5,647 nt of DNA from Marinosulfonomonas sp. (GTDB lineage: Bacteria > Pseudomonadota > Alphaproteobacteria > Rhodobacterales > Rhodobacteraceae). The notes under the pieces are model-generated. The model was not told the DNA's origin. It was given only the letters and a program-made list of their open reading frames with translations, and ran no database searches. Position numbers and translations under genes: made by a program. Shown in pieces: positions 1-5,647 of this stretch (within the stretch, counting starts at the first letter, position 1; each line of letters opens with the position of its first letter). The stretch lies in the NCBI GenBank assembly GCA_015494385.1, contig WGBJ01000389.1, forward strand, positions 1-5,647. The letters are read 5' to 3'.

Positions 1-366
1 GACCACCGGCATATGCGGCAGCGGATAGATTTTCACATCGCCCTTGATTTCGTCCATACCGTAAATACAGGCCAGCGTGTTGATCCCGTCGATGTTCATC
101 GCGCAGGATCCGCAGATGCCTTCGCGGCAAGAGCGGCGGAATGTCAGCGTCGGGTCAATCTCGTTCTTGATCTTGATCAGCGCGTCCAGAACCATCGGAC
201 CACAGTTGTCCATATCCACGAAATAGGTATCGACACGGGGGTTCTTTTCCTCGTCCGGATTATAGCGGTAAATGCTGAATTTCCGCAGATTTGTTGCGTC
301 TGCCGGTTTGGGCCATGTTTTGCCCGTTACAATGCGCGAATTTTTCGGAAGTGTGAATTCAACCAT
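1..366 (-). CDS. sdhB: Succinate dehydrogenase iron-sulfur subunit SdhB (3' end outside window)
   Basis: Iron-sulfur subunit of complex II. It carries electrons from the SdhA flavin to the membrane quinone site on the cytoplasmic face of the inner membrane. The visible 122 residues are the N-terminal ferredoxin-like domain. The [2Fe-2S] motif [12 protein letters not shown] is present with Cys80, Cys85 and Cys88, and the fourth ligand is Cys100 in NTLAC. E. coli has an Asp at the third ligand position, so this is an all-Cys version. FSIYRYNP near residue 30 is also typical. The family is usually about 240-260 residues, so the C-terminal domain with the [4Fe-4S] and [3Fe-4S] clusters lies beyond base 1. 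The ATG at 366-364 follows the upstream lipoprotein stop by 10 bases, and AGGAC overlapping that stop serves as a modest ribosome binding site. It is the last visible gene of the sdh operon, separated from sdhA by two small lipoprotein genes. Identification is secure. Confidence 0.97.
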   Translation of the reverse strand, partial: MVEFTLPKNSRIVTGKTWPKPADATNLRKFSIYRYNPDEEKNPRVDTYFVDMDNCGPMVLDALIKIKNEIDPTLTFRRSCREGICGSCAMNIDGINTLACIYGMDEIKGDVKIYPLPHMPVV

Positions 367-376
367 ATCTTCAGTC

Positions 377-697
377 CTATCCCAGACCCGAGCCAAGCTC
401 GGTCTTTAAGAAACATTTCAGCGTATCCCCGCGGGTGCTGATTGTGACCACTGTGTTCACAGTGTCCTGATCGACACCCGTCACCGCCGCCTTGGCGAGG
501 CTGAAAATCTCGTCCGTGGTGGCGTTGTCGATGATGCAGTTGCTATAGGCCTCGGTGTTGCGACCGGGGAATTTGTCCACCACGATCGGGGTGACCACCC
601 GTTTTGCCGCCTCGCGCGAGGTGTCCTGAACGATCCCGTCCGTGACACAGCCCGAAAGCGAAACCACTGTTAGTCCGATCGCCAAAGCACGCAACAT
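377..697 (-). CDS. Small lipoprotein, unknown function, between sdhA and sdhB
   Basis: A 106-residue protein that I do not recognise by function. Residues 1-16 form a lipoprotein signal (positive MLR start, hydrophobic core, lipobox LSGC with Cys17), so the mature protein of about 90 residues should be lipid-anchored in the periplasm. Residue +2 is Val rather than Asp, which under E. coli sorting rules would favour the outer membrane. Cys54 (SNCIID) and Cys95 (LKCF) are the only other cysteines and could form a disulfide in the periplasm. A VVDKFPG segment near residue 40 and an Asp/Thr-rich middle are the only other visible traits. The start is supported by a strong GGAGG six bases before the ATG, located in the last codons of the preceding gene; only three bases separate that gene's stop from this start. 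The position in the sdh operon suggests co-expression with SDH. Any role in SDH assembly or in the envelope is speculation. Confidence 0.87.
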   Translation of the reverse strand: MLRALAIGLTVVSLSGCVTDGIVQDTSREAAKRVVTPIVVDKFPGRNTEAYSNCIIDNATTDEIFSLAKAAVTGVDQDTVNTVVTISTRGDTLKCFLKTELGSGLG

Positions 698-700
698 ATC

Positions 701-1147
701 CTAATCCTCCAACAGCGACGACTGGATCGTGCTGCCTGATTTCAGAAATTCATAGGCCCGTTTTTGCTGCTCCAGCGTCAGGGTTTTCCACAGCGCCACA
801 TCTTCGGGCGACAGATCATAGCCCTGCGGCACCGACAGTTTGCCGTTCGACATCATCTTGGGCGGAGTCCGGCCTGCGGGGTTGGGCAATGTGCCTGCCT
901 CGCGGTGATGTTCCTCGACGCAGGCATTCATCAGAACCGCGCCACGCGCATCACCGCCAGCGGCAGGCAGGATCACCGGCAAACCATTCACCCCGACCTT
1001 GTCCGCCGAGCGCACATACGACCCTTTGGCCCTGGTTTCATGCAGACAGGTCAGCATGTAATCCTTTGGCGGTTCGGGCTTGACGCAAGCCGCCAGAACC
1101 ACGCCACCCAGAACCAGTGCAACAGAGGAGGTTTTCAGAACAGCCAT
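701..1147 (-). CDS. Lipoprotein, unknown function, overlapping the sdhA stop
   Basis: A 148-residue protein of unrecognised family. Residues 1-20 are a lipoprotein signal (MAVLKTSS, a hydrophobic stretch, then lipobox LAAC with Cys21). A Pro-rich linker (KPEPPKD) follows. Cys34 (LTCLHE) and Cys76 (NACVEE) are the only other cysteines and could form a disulfide. The C-terminal third looks helical and charged (LSPEDVALWKTLTLEQQKRA, residues about 112-131) and ends in a Ser-rich tail. The start codon shares one base with the sdhA stop (TGATG at 1149-1145). An AAAAGGG ribosome site seven bases upstream lies in the last sdhA codons, so translation is probably coupled to sdhA. It and the next gene have the same layout: a lipobox plus exactly two further cysteines. 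The protein probably sits on the periplasmic side, whereas the SdhA/SdhB catalytic part faces the cytoplasm. Function is unknown. Confidence 0.88.
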   Translation of the reverse strand: MAVLKTSSVALVLGGVVLAACVKPEPPKDYMLTCLHETRAKGSYVRSADKVGVNGLPVILPAAGGDARGAVLMNACVEEHHREAGTLPNPAGRTPPKMMSNGKLSVPQGYDLSPEDVALWKTLTLEQQKRAYEFLKSGSTIQSSLLED

Positions 1148-2952
1148 CAGTAAACCCTTTTCTTCGGTGCAATCTTCTTCAGGTCAATACCACCTTCTTC
1201 CACCGGTGTCAGCGGCTCCAGATGCACGGGGCGATACTTCAGCGTCACCTTTGGCCCCTTTACATAGGCCAAAGAGTGTTTGCGCCAGTTCTTGTCGTCG
1301 CGATCCGGGTAATCCTCGTGGGCATGCGCCCCGCGGCTTTCCTTGCGGGCCTCGGCGGCAACAATGGTGGCCATAGCGTTTGGCATCAGGTTGGTCAGCT
1401 CCAGCGTTTCCATCAGGTCACTGTTCCAGATCAGCGAATGATCGGTGACTTTCAGGTCATCCAGCTTGGCCGCAACCTTTTTCATCTTCTCGACGCCTTC
1501 GGCCAGCGTTTTGTCGGTGCGGAAAACGGCGGCATCGGCCTGCATGGTTTTCTGCATCTCCAGCCGCAATTCAGCGGTCGGCACATCGCCATTGGCAAAG
1601 CGCAAGCTGTCGAAACGGTCAAACGCCTTGTCGATCGAGGCCTTGTTGGCGGGCTCGTTCGGCTCTTTGGGGTCCAGAATCTCGCCGGCGCGGATGGCCG
1701 AGGCACGGCCGAACACCACAAGGTCGATCAGCGAATTCGACCCCAGACGGTTCGCCCCGTGCACCGAGGCACTGGCCGCTTCGCCCACAGCCATCAGGCC
1801 GGGCACAACGCGGTCGGGATCCTTGGCGGTGGGGTTCAGAACCTCGCCCATATAATTGGTCGGGATACCGCCCATATTATAGTGAACCGTCGGCAGAACC
1901 GGGATCGGTTCCTTGGTCAGGTCGACACCGGCGAAAATCTTGGCGCTCTCGGTAATGCCGGGCAGGCGCAGGGCCAAAGTTTCCGGCGGCAGGTGGTTCA
2001 GGTTCAGGTGGATATGGTCCTTGTTCGGGCCAACCCCGCGCCCTTCGCGGATCTCGATGGTCATGCAGCGCGATACCACGTCGCGCGATGCCAGATCCTT
2101 GTAAGTGGGCGCATAGCGTTCCATGAACCGCTCGCCCTCCGAGTTGGTCAGATATCCGCCTTCGCCGCGCGCGCCTTCGGTGATCAGGCAGCCAGCGCCA
2201 TAAATCCCCGTCGGGTGGAACTGCACAAACTCCATATCCTGAAGCGGCAGACCGGCACGGGCAACCATGCCGTTGCCATCCCCGGTGCAGGTATGGGCGG
2301 ATGTCGCACTGAAATAGGCGCGCCCGTAACCACCAGTGGCCAACACCACGGTTTTGGCGTTGAAAACATGCATGGTGCCATCGTCCAGCTTCCAGGCAAC
2401 GATGCCCTGGCATTTGCCGTCCTCGGACATGATCAGATCGGTGGCGAAATACTCGATGTAGAATTCCGCATTGTGCTTGAGGCTCTGGCCATACAGCGTG
2501 TGCAGCATGGCGTGGCCGGTGCGGTCGGCAGCGGCACAGGTGCGCTGTACCGGCGGGCCTTCGCCAAATTCGGTGGTGTGGCCACCGAACGGACGCTGGT
2601 AAATCTTGCCTTCTTCGGTGCGCGAGAAAGGCACGCCGTAATGTTCCAGCTCGTAAACCGCTTTGGGGGCCTCGCGGGCCAGATATTCCATCGCGTCGGT
2701 GTCGCCCAGCCAGTCGGACCCTTTTACAGTGTCATACATATGCCACTGCCAATGGTCCGGTCCCATGTTGGACAGGCTGGCGGCGATCCCGCCTTGTGCG
2801 GCCACCGTATGGGAGCGGGTCGGGAAAACCTTGGTTACACAGGCGGTTTTCAACCCCTGCTCGGCCATCCCCAAAGTCGCCCGCAGACCGGCACCACCGG
2901 CGCCAACAACAACCACATCGAAATTGTGGGTTTCGTATTCATAAGCAGCCAT
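1147..2952 (-). CDS. sdhA: Succinate dehydrogenase flavoprotein subunit SdhA
   Basis: Catalytic subunit of complex II. It oxidises succinate to fumarate with covalently bound FAD and passes electrons to SdhB. At 601 residues it is full length for the family (about 590-600). The dinucleotide motif VVVGAGGAG is at residues 14-22. The covalent FAD-linking histidine is His48 in [10 protein letters not shown]. Substrate-site residues are all present: His246 (QFHPTGI), the catalytic Arg290 (SRDVV), His357 (VHYNMGG) and Arg402 (NRLGSNS), matching E. coli His242, Arg286, His354 and Arg399. The C-terminal signature [14 protein letters not shown] is at 540-553. The ATG at 2952 follows the sdhD stop by 14 bases and has GGAG about eight bases upstream. 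The downstream lipoprotein gene overlaps its stop by one base. Nothing in the sequence suggests loss of activity. The active-site set and strand context make SDH far more likely than a fumarate reductase or aspartate oxidase. Confidence 0.99.
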   Translation of the reverse strand: MAAYEYETHNFDVVVVGAGGAGLRATLGMAEQGLKTACVTKVFPTRSHTVAAQGGIAASLSNMGPDHWQWHMYDTVKGSDWLGDTDAMEYLAREAPKAVYELEHYGVPFSRTEEGKIYQRPFGGHTTEFGEGPPVQRTCAAADRTGHAMLHTLYGQSLKHNAEFYIEYFATDLIMSEDGKCQGIVAWKLDDGTMHVFNAKTVVLATGGYGRAYFSATSAHTCTGDGNGMVARAGLPLQDMEFVQFHPTGIYGAGCLITEGARGEGGYLTNSEGERFMERYAPTYKDLASRDVVSRCMTIEIREGRGVGPNKDHIHLNLNHLPPETLALRLPGITESAKIFAGVDLTKEPIPVLPTVHYNMGGIPTNYMGEVLNPTAKDPDRVVPGLMAVGEAASASVHGANRLGSNSLIDLVVFGRASAIRAGEILDPKEPNEPANKASIDKAFDRFDSLRFANGDVPTAELRLEMQKTMQADAAVFRTDKTLAEGVEKMKKVAAKLDDLKVTDHSLIWNSDLMETLELTNLMPNAMATIVAAEARKESRGAHAHEDYPDRDDKNWRKHSLAYVKGPKVTLKYRPVHLEPLTPVEEGGIDLKKIAPKKRVY

Positions 2953-2966
2953 GTTATTTCTCCGGC

Positions 2967-3347
2967 TCAGGCACTAAAGGCGATTTTGGCGATGGCGAAA
3001 ACGGCAGTTACAGCCGTTGCGCCCCAGAACAGACGGTTGACAATCAACGACCCCATCAACAGGCGTGGCGCGTGGACGTAATCCTCGATCACCACTTGCA
3101 GACCCAGATGAAGGTGCTTGCACAGCACGATGAAAAACATCACCGCCACGATGGCGTGATAGGGGTGCTGATAGGTTTTCAGCATGGTGGCATGATCCGC
3201 CCCCAGGGTGCCGATAAACGGAAACAGAAACATCAGCGACAGCGGGATCAGCGCAATCGCTGTCAGCCGCTGGGAAATGAAATGCGCGTTTCCGCCGCCA
3301 GCAACACCCAGGCCGGAAACACGTTTGCGATCGGTTAAATATGACAT
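2967..3347 (-). CDS. sdhD: Succinate dehydrogenase membrane anchor subunit SdhD
   Basis: Small membrane anchor of complex II that, with SdhC, binds heme b and forms the quinone site. It has 126 residues with three predicted membrane helices at roughly 27-47, 66-87 and 102-123. The family motif H-x3-G-x6-DY is present: His78 is the expected heme ligand (E. coli His71) and Asp89-Tyr90 correspond to E. coli Asp82-Tyr83, with the Tyr at the quinone site. [11 protein letters not shown] near residue 20 resembles the usual N-terminal quinone-site segment. I chose the ATG at 3347-3345 (MSYLTDRK). The open frame continues upstream to 3545, but that extension runs inside sdhC in another frame and looks nothing like SdhD. 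The chosen start is 11 bases after the sdhC stop, with AAGGGG seven bases before the ATG. sdhA follows after 14 bases. Confidence 0.96.
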   Translation of the reverse strand: MSYLTDRKRVSGLGVAGGGNAHFISQRLTAIALIPLSLMFLFPFIGTLGADHATMLKTYQHPYHAIVAVMFFIVLCKHLHLGLQVVIEDYVHAPRLLMGSLIVNRLFWGATAVTAVFAIAKIAFSA

Positions 3348-3358
3348 CTTCGTTCCCC

Positions 3359-3745
3359 TTACAGCGCCAGCAGGATGCACAGCAACGTTGCCACAACCGA
3401 CAACACCACCGCCGCAATACCTGACCGCCGAACAGCCTTCATTCCCATGCCCTTGCCGGAATCCCATTGCAGGTGCCGCAAGCCGCCAAAAAAGTGATAC
3501 CAGAACGCCCAGAGCGACCCGACCATGATCAGAATTCCGAACCACGAGGTCAGGAACCCGTTGGCCACGTCATAATAGGCGGCATCGGTTGCACCGGCCA
3601 GAAACCACCATGCGATCAGCACAGCGGCCAGCGACATCGCAACGCCGGTGATCCGGTTCAGGATCGACAGTATGGATGTGATTTGCGGACGATAGATTTG
3701 CAGGTGAGGCGAAAGCGGGCGATTGCCCTGGTTTGCGTCTGCCAT
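3359..3745 (-). CDS. sdhC: Succinate dehydrogenase cytochrome b556 subunit SdhC
   Basis: Membrane anchor and cytochrome b subunit of complex II, and the first gene of the sdh operon. It has 128 residues, normal for the family. The N-terminal family signature RPLSPHLQIY is at residues 9-18, followed by SILNRITG, in which Ser27 and Arg31 match the E. coli quinone-site residues Ser27 and Arg31 in both spacing and number. The second signature YHFFGGLRH is at 83-91, with His84 the expected axial heme ligand. Three hydrophobic helices are visible at about 33-51, 65-88 and 107-127. The ATG at 3745 is preceded by AAGGGG with seven bases of spacing, nearly identical to the sdhD ribosome site. A 183-base non-coding region lies upstream, so the main operon promoter is probably there. 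Identification is secure. Confidence 0.98.
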   Translation of the reverse strand: MADANQGNRPLSPHLQIYRPQITSILSILNRITGVAMSLAAVLIAWWFLAGATDAAYYDVANGFLTSWFGILIMVGSLWAFWYHFFGGLRHLQWDSGKGMGMKAVRRSGIAAVVLSVVATLLCILLAL

Positions 3746-3756
3746 TGGTATACCCC

Positions 3757-3806
3757 TTCAGGATCAAGCGCCTGTGGTCGGCTAGATTTGTTCATCTTAT
3801 CCTGAA
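3757..3806 (-). promoter_or_regulatory. Possible sdhC leader stem touching the ribosome binding site
   Basis: In the sdhC mRNA leader, TTCAGGAT (3806-3799) is exactly complementary to ATCCTGAA (3764-3757). The second arm runs into the AAGGGG ribosome site and overlaps its two A bases. Past one mismatch, three more pairs (one G-C, two G-U) could cover the G bases. The loop would be 34 bases. An 8-bp match of this kind in about 180 bases is not rare by chance, so only its position makes it notable. Confidence 0.18.
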
Positions 3807-3854
3807 TGAATAACGCCAAACATTGCCCGAGTCACGCGATCCGGCCCATTGTTA

Positions 3855-3870
3855 GCGCAAATAATTGCGC
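3855..3870. promoter_or_regulatory. 16-bp near-palindrome GCGCAAATAATTGCGC
   Basis: The arms GCGCAA and TTGCGC are perfect inverted repeats around a 4-base AT spacer, about 110 bases upstream of the sdhC start. Its size and symmetry resemble a dimeric repressor or activator site. I cannot assign it to a known regulator family. It lies just downstream (in the sdh direction) of the larger inverted repeat, inside the probable promoter region. Confidence 0.35.
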
Positions 3871-3887
3871 GATTTCGTTGAATTTTT

Positions 3888-3928
3888 CCATTTGTGATCA
3901 CACGTTGCCCTTGCGTGATCACAAATGG
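3888..3928. repeat. 14-bp inverted repeat containing two GTGATCAC palindromes
   Basis: The left arm CCATTTGTGATCAC (3888-3901) is the exact reverse complement of the right arm (3915-3928), with a 13-base loop. Each arm contains the self-palindrome GTGATCAC, and the left one extends to TGTGATCACA (3893-3902). The two palindrome centres are 21 bases apart, about two helical turns, as expected for two dimers bound on the same DNA face. The right arm directly abuts the TAG stop of the DUF4344 gene (3931-3929). As RNA it would form a stable hairpin. On the minus strand it is followed by AAAAATT and on the plus strand by CTATCTGG, so it lacks the U tract of an intrinsic terminator. Confidence 0.85.
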
Positions 3929-4780
3929 CTATCTGGGTGCGGTTCGGTACAACTCGTCAATATAATTGGTGCAAACGGTGATCTTGTGACGGTTCGAGGA
4001 ATAGAAGGCATACATATTCCTGCCGCGACTGCATCTCTTTACCGTTACCCGCAGATGTTTTGGCAGATCAAATGTATCATTCACCAACTTTACCTGAGCC
4101 TCGATCACCCCGGCAGCACGTTGTTGCAAACCGGTGCGGGCGGATTGGCGGAACCGGATATGTTCGCCGGTTTTGGCACCCTCGAGTTGCTCGATGACCG
4201 GACCCCAACTACGTTTGGCCAGCGTAAATTCTTCGCCGCAGACCTCGGCGCGATCTTCGGGTATTTCCATCTTGGTAGCAAAATCAGAACGTTGCTCTGG
4301 TGCACGGCCATAGGTCAGGCAGGCGATATTGTAATAACGCTGCATATCGGGGCCATGTTCATCGGCCCAATCCCATTCGCGCCCTTTGCTCATGCGGTCA
4401 TCGGCATCCACCTTGAACCCCATCGCCCCGCCACTGTTTATATTCAACGCGGCTTCGTCATCAAACAGCCGTTCAATCACCACAACGCTAAACACATCTG
4501 CCGCATCTTCTTCCTGCCCGTAAACCGGCAGGTCCATTATGTCGATCAGTGCATGGGCCAATTCGTGATAGAATGTGGACACCAGATTGGTGCGGACAAA
4601 TTCGAACCGCTGCGCGTCCAGTGCCAGCGCCGGAGGCTTGCCCTGCTTGCCATCACCGTGCTTTTCGGTCTGCGAGGGTTGTTCCTTTGGCGACTTGTCG
4701 ACCTGTTTGTTGATATCTTCAGCCGCAAACAAAGCTGCAGGCAGCACCAAGGCAATAAATAAATAAAATAGCTTTTTCAT
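3929..4780 (-). CDS. Secreted DUF4344-type putative zinc metallopeptidase
   Basis: A 283-residue exported protein. Residues 1-20 form a signal peptide (MKK, hydrophobic core, cleavage likely near LFAA|ED) with no lipobox. A low-complexity charged linker spans about 21-50. The zinc-peptidase motif HELAH is at 72-76 (His72, Glu73, His76). GQEEDAAD at 88-95 follows and probably supplies the third metal ligand (Glu91 is my guess). The conserved block DEHGPDMQRYYNIACLTYG at about 140-158 supports the DUF4344 assignment, made from memory of the family pattern. Cys154, Cys181, Cys250 and Cys270 could form disulfides in the periplasm. Its substrate is unknown. The start at 4780 lies seven bases after the mch stop, with only a weak AAGTGG-type ribosome site, so it may be read through from mch. 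Sampled 60-base stretches are about 47% GC, well below mch and sdhA, which hints at later acquisition. Confidence 0.88.
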   Translation of the reverse strand: MKKLFYLFIALVLPAALFAAEDINKQVDKSPKEQPSQTEKHGDGKQGKPPALALDAQRFEFVRTNLVSTFYHELAHALIDIMDLPVYGQEEDAADVFSVVVIERLFDDEAALNINSGGAMGFKVDADDRMSKGREWDWADEHGPDMQRYYNIACLTYGRAPEQRSDFATKMEIPEDRAEVCGEEFTLAKRSWGPVIEQLEGAKTGEHIRFRQSARTGLQQRAAGVIEAQVKLVNDTFDLPKHLRVTVKRCSRGRNMYAFYSSNRHKITVCTNYIDELYRTAPR

Positions 4781-4787
4781 GGTCCAC

Positions 4788-5647
4788 TTAAACCGGCATC
4801 ACCGCCCAATAGTCAATATCCAGCAACACATCCGGCAGGTATTTTCCGTCCTCGCCGCGCAGTTCGAACGCAGCACCCTTGGTCGCCACCGTGCGCAGCC
4901 GGATCAGACCCACACCGGGGGCATCGGTTTTTGCCACGCCCAGAACCTCGGACCAGGCCCGCACCGTATCGCCTGCAAAACAGGGGTTGGCATGGGCACC
5001 GGCGTTCAGGCCAACGATCATCTGCGCATTGGCCAAACCGTTAAAGCTCAGCGCGCGGGCCAGTGAAATGATATGCCCGCCATACATCAGCCGCTTGCCA
5101 TCGGGCCGCGCCGTCACGTCGAAATGCACCTTGGCCGTATTCTGCCACAGGCGTGTGGCCATCATGTGTTCGGCTTCTTCAATCGTCACACCGTCCACAT
5201 GGTCGATCCGCTCGCCCACAGTGTAGTCGCCCAGCCGGTGCGGCTCGCCCGCCAGCGTGAAATCGTAACCGGTGAAATTCAGCCCCTCGGGGATCACCAC
5301 CTGATCCGCGGGCAAGGCACCCGCCAGTTCAGGGATCACCGTTTCCGGCGCCGCCGCGCCCAGATCACGCTTTTTCACCATCACCCAGCGCACATATTCC
5401 AGCACCGCCTGACCATGCTGGTTGGTGCCCGTTGTGCGCACCCAGACCACGCCGTTCTTGCCGCTGGAATTCTGCTTTAGCCCAATCACCTCGGAACTGG
5501 AGCGCAGCGTATCCCCCGCATAGACCGGCCTTAACCACCGCGCCTCGGCATAGCCCAGGTTGGCGACCGCATTCAGCGAAATATCGGGCACGGTTTTGCC
5601 AAACACCACATGGAAGGTGATCAGGTCATCCACCGGCGATGCCGGCA
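4788..5647 (-). CDS. mch: Mesaconyl-CoA hydratase, MaoC-like double hot-dog (5' end outside window)
   Basis: Reversible hydration of mesaconyl-CoA to beta-methylmalyl-CoA in the ethylmalonyl-CoA pathway of acetyl-CoA assimilation; a cytoplasmic enzyme. 285 residues are visible. The family is about 340-350 residues, so roughly 60 N-terminal residues are missing. The call rests on strong resemblance to the Rhodobacter enzyme as I remember it: FGKTVPDISLNAVANLGYAE near the start of the visible part, IDHVDGVTIEEAEHMMATRL, the hydratase-like QNTAKVHFD, and the ending DIDYWAVMP. Two hot-dog halves are visible as a repeated pattern, RPVYAGDTLRSSSEV and NPCFAGDTVRAWSEV, about 181 residues apart. A GTG at 5633-5631 is not the start: the frame continues upstream as PASPVDD and matches family sequence. 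A generic MaoC or acyl dehydratase is the alternative. The sdh genes downstream use the succinate that this pathway helps produce. Confidence 0.92.
   Translation of the reverse strand, partial: PASPVDDLITFHVVFGKTVPDISLNAVANLGYAEARWLRPVYAGDTLRSSSEVIGLKQNSSGKNGVVWVRTTGTNQHGQAVLEYVRWVMVKKRDLGAAAPETVIPELAGALPADQVVIPEGLNFTGYDFTLAGEPHRLGDYTVGERIDHVDGVTIEEAEHMMATRLWQNTAKVHFDVTARPDGKRLMYGGHIISLARALSFNGLANAQMIVGLNAGAHANPCFAGDTVRAWSEVLGVAKTDAPGVGLIRLRTVATKGAAFELRGEDGKYLPDVLLDIDYWAVMPV

Larger units (their letters stand above)
3746..3928 (-). promoter_or_regulatory. Intergenic leader/promoter region of the sdhCDAB operon
   Basis: This is the only sizeable non-coding stretch in the window, between the stop of the DUF4344 gene and the sdhC start. 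It is AT-richer than the sdh genes. It holds a 14-bp inverted repeat (3888-3928), a 16-bp near-palindrome (3855-3870) and the sdhC ribosome site (AAGGGG at 3758-3753). An sdh promoter is expected here from the layout. I could not find a convincing -35/-10 pair: TAAGAT at 3799-3794 and TTGGCG at 3819-3814 are each 4/6 matches but only 14 bases apart. The promoter call therefore rests on position, not on a motif. Confidence 0.5.

Noticed and set aside
1117..3081. A 654-codon open frame on the plus strand.
   Set aside because: It lies antisense to the whole of sdhA, whose active-site residues are all intact. Its translation has no recognisable domain, and long antisense frames are common opposite GC-rich genes with strong third-position bias.
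3348..3545. An N-terminal extension of sdhD up to base 3545.
   Set aside because: The extra residues come from the sdhC coding region in another frame and do not resemble SdhD. A good ribosome site precedes the ATG at 3347.
3794..3819. TTGGCG and TAAGAT as -35 and -10 boxes of the sdh promoter.
   Set aside because: Each is only a 4/6 match and the 14-base spacing is too short for a typical housekeeping promoter, so they are not listed as a promoter in their own right.
3893..3923. TGTGATCACA as a CRP/FNR-type binding site.
   Set aside because: The half-sites TGTGA and TCACA touch with no spacer, whereas CRP sites need six bases between them. The FNR-type TTGAT-N4-ATCAA pattern is not present.
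3881..3931. The inverted repeat as a rho-independent terminator.
   Set aside because: Neither strand has a T run after the stem: the minus strand continues with A residues and the plus strand with CTATCTGG. The stem itself is AT-rich at its base. Transcript ending here by another mechanism remains possible.
3806..4762. A 318-codon plus-strand open frame starting in the intergenic region.
   Set aside because: It is antisense to the DUF4344 gene, has no Shine-Dalgarno sequence before its ATG, and shows no coherent domain. The minus-strand frame has a signal peptide and a HExxH motif.
5631..5633. GTG at 5633-5631 as the start of the mch gene.
   Set aside because: The frame stays open to the window edge with family-like residues, and the protein would lack about 60 residues of its first hot-dog domain. 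It is an internal valine codon of a gene cut by the window edge.

Overview
The window reads as one minus-strand gene cluster from an alphaproteobacterium, most likely a member of the Rhodobacteraceae (Roseobacter/Rhodobacter relatives). The evidence is moderately high GC in most genes, alphaproteobacterial-type succinate dehydrogenase subunits, a mesaconyl-CoA hydratase of the ethylmalonyl-CoA pathway, and two small lipoproteins between sdhA and sdhB. My recollection is that Rhodobacter sphaeroides also has mch next to sdh and two small ORFs between sdhA and sdhB; I could not check this. The genus is inference.

All eight genes are transcribed from right to left. In transcription order they are: mch (5647 to 4788, 5' end cut by the window edge); a secreted DUF4344-type putative zinc metallopeptidase (4780-3929); a 183-base intergenic region with strong inverted-repeat structure (3928-3746); sdhC (3745-3359); sdhD (3347-2967); sdhA (2952-1147); a lipoprotein gene (1147-701); a second lipoprotein gene (697-377); and sdhB (366 to 1, 3' end cut). 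From sdhC onward the gaps are 14 bases or less, one junction overlaps (TGATG), and most genes have a clear Shine-Dalgarno sequence. sdhC-sdhD-sdhA-lp-lp-sdhB is therefore very probably one operon. No RNA gene, insertion sequence, CRISPR array or convincing intrinsic terminator was seen.

The metabolic theme is coherent. Mch converts mesaconyl-CoA to beta-methylmalyl-CoA. In the ethylmalonyl-CoA pathway this is cleaved to glyoxylate and propionyl-CoA, and propionyl-CoA goes on to succinyl-CoA and succinate. Succinate is the substrate of SDH (complex II), which reduces quinone and feeds the TCA cycle.

The parts not explained by known biochemistry are the two uncharacterised, translationally linked lipoproteins inside the sdh operon, the low-GC DUF4344 gene between mch and sdhC, and the paired GTGATCAC palindromes between that gene and sdhC. 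I see no complete new system here. The lipoprotein pair is the best candidate for an undescribed SDH-linked or envelope function.
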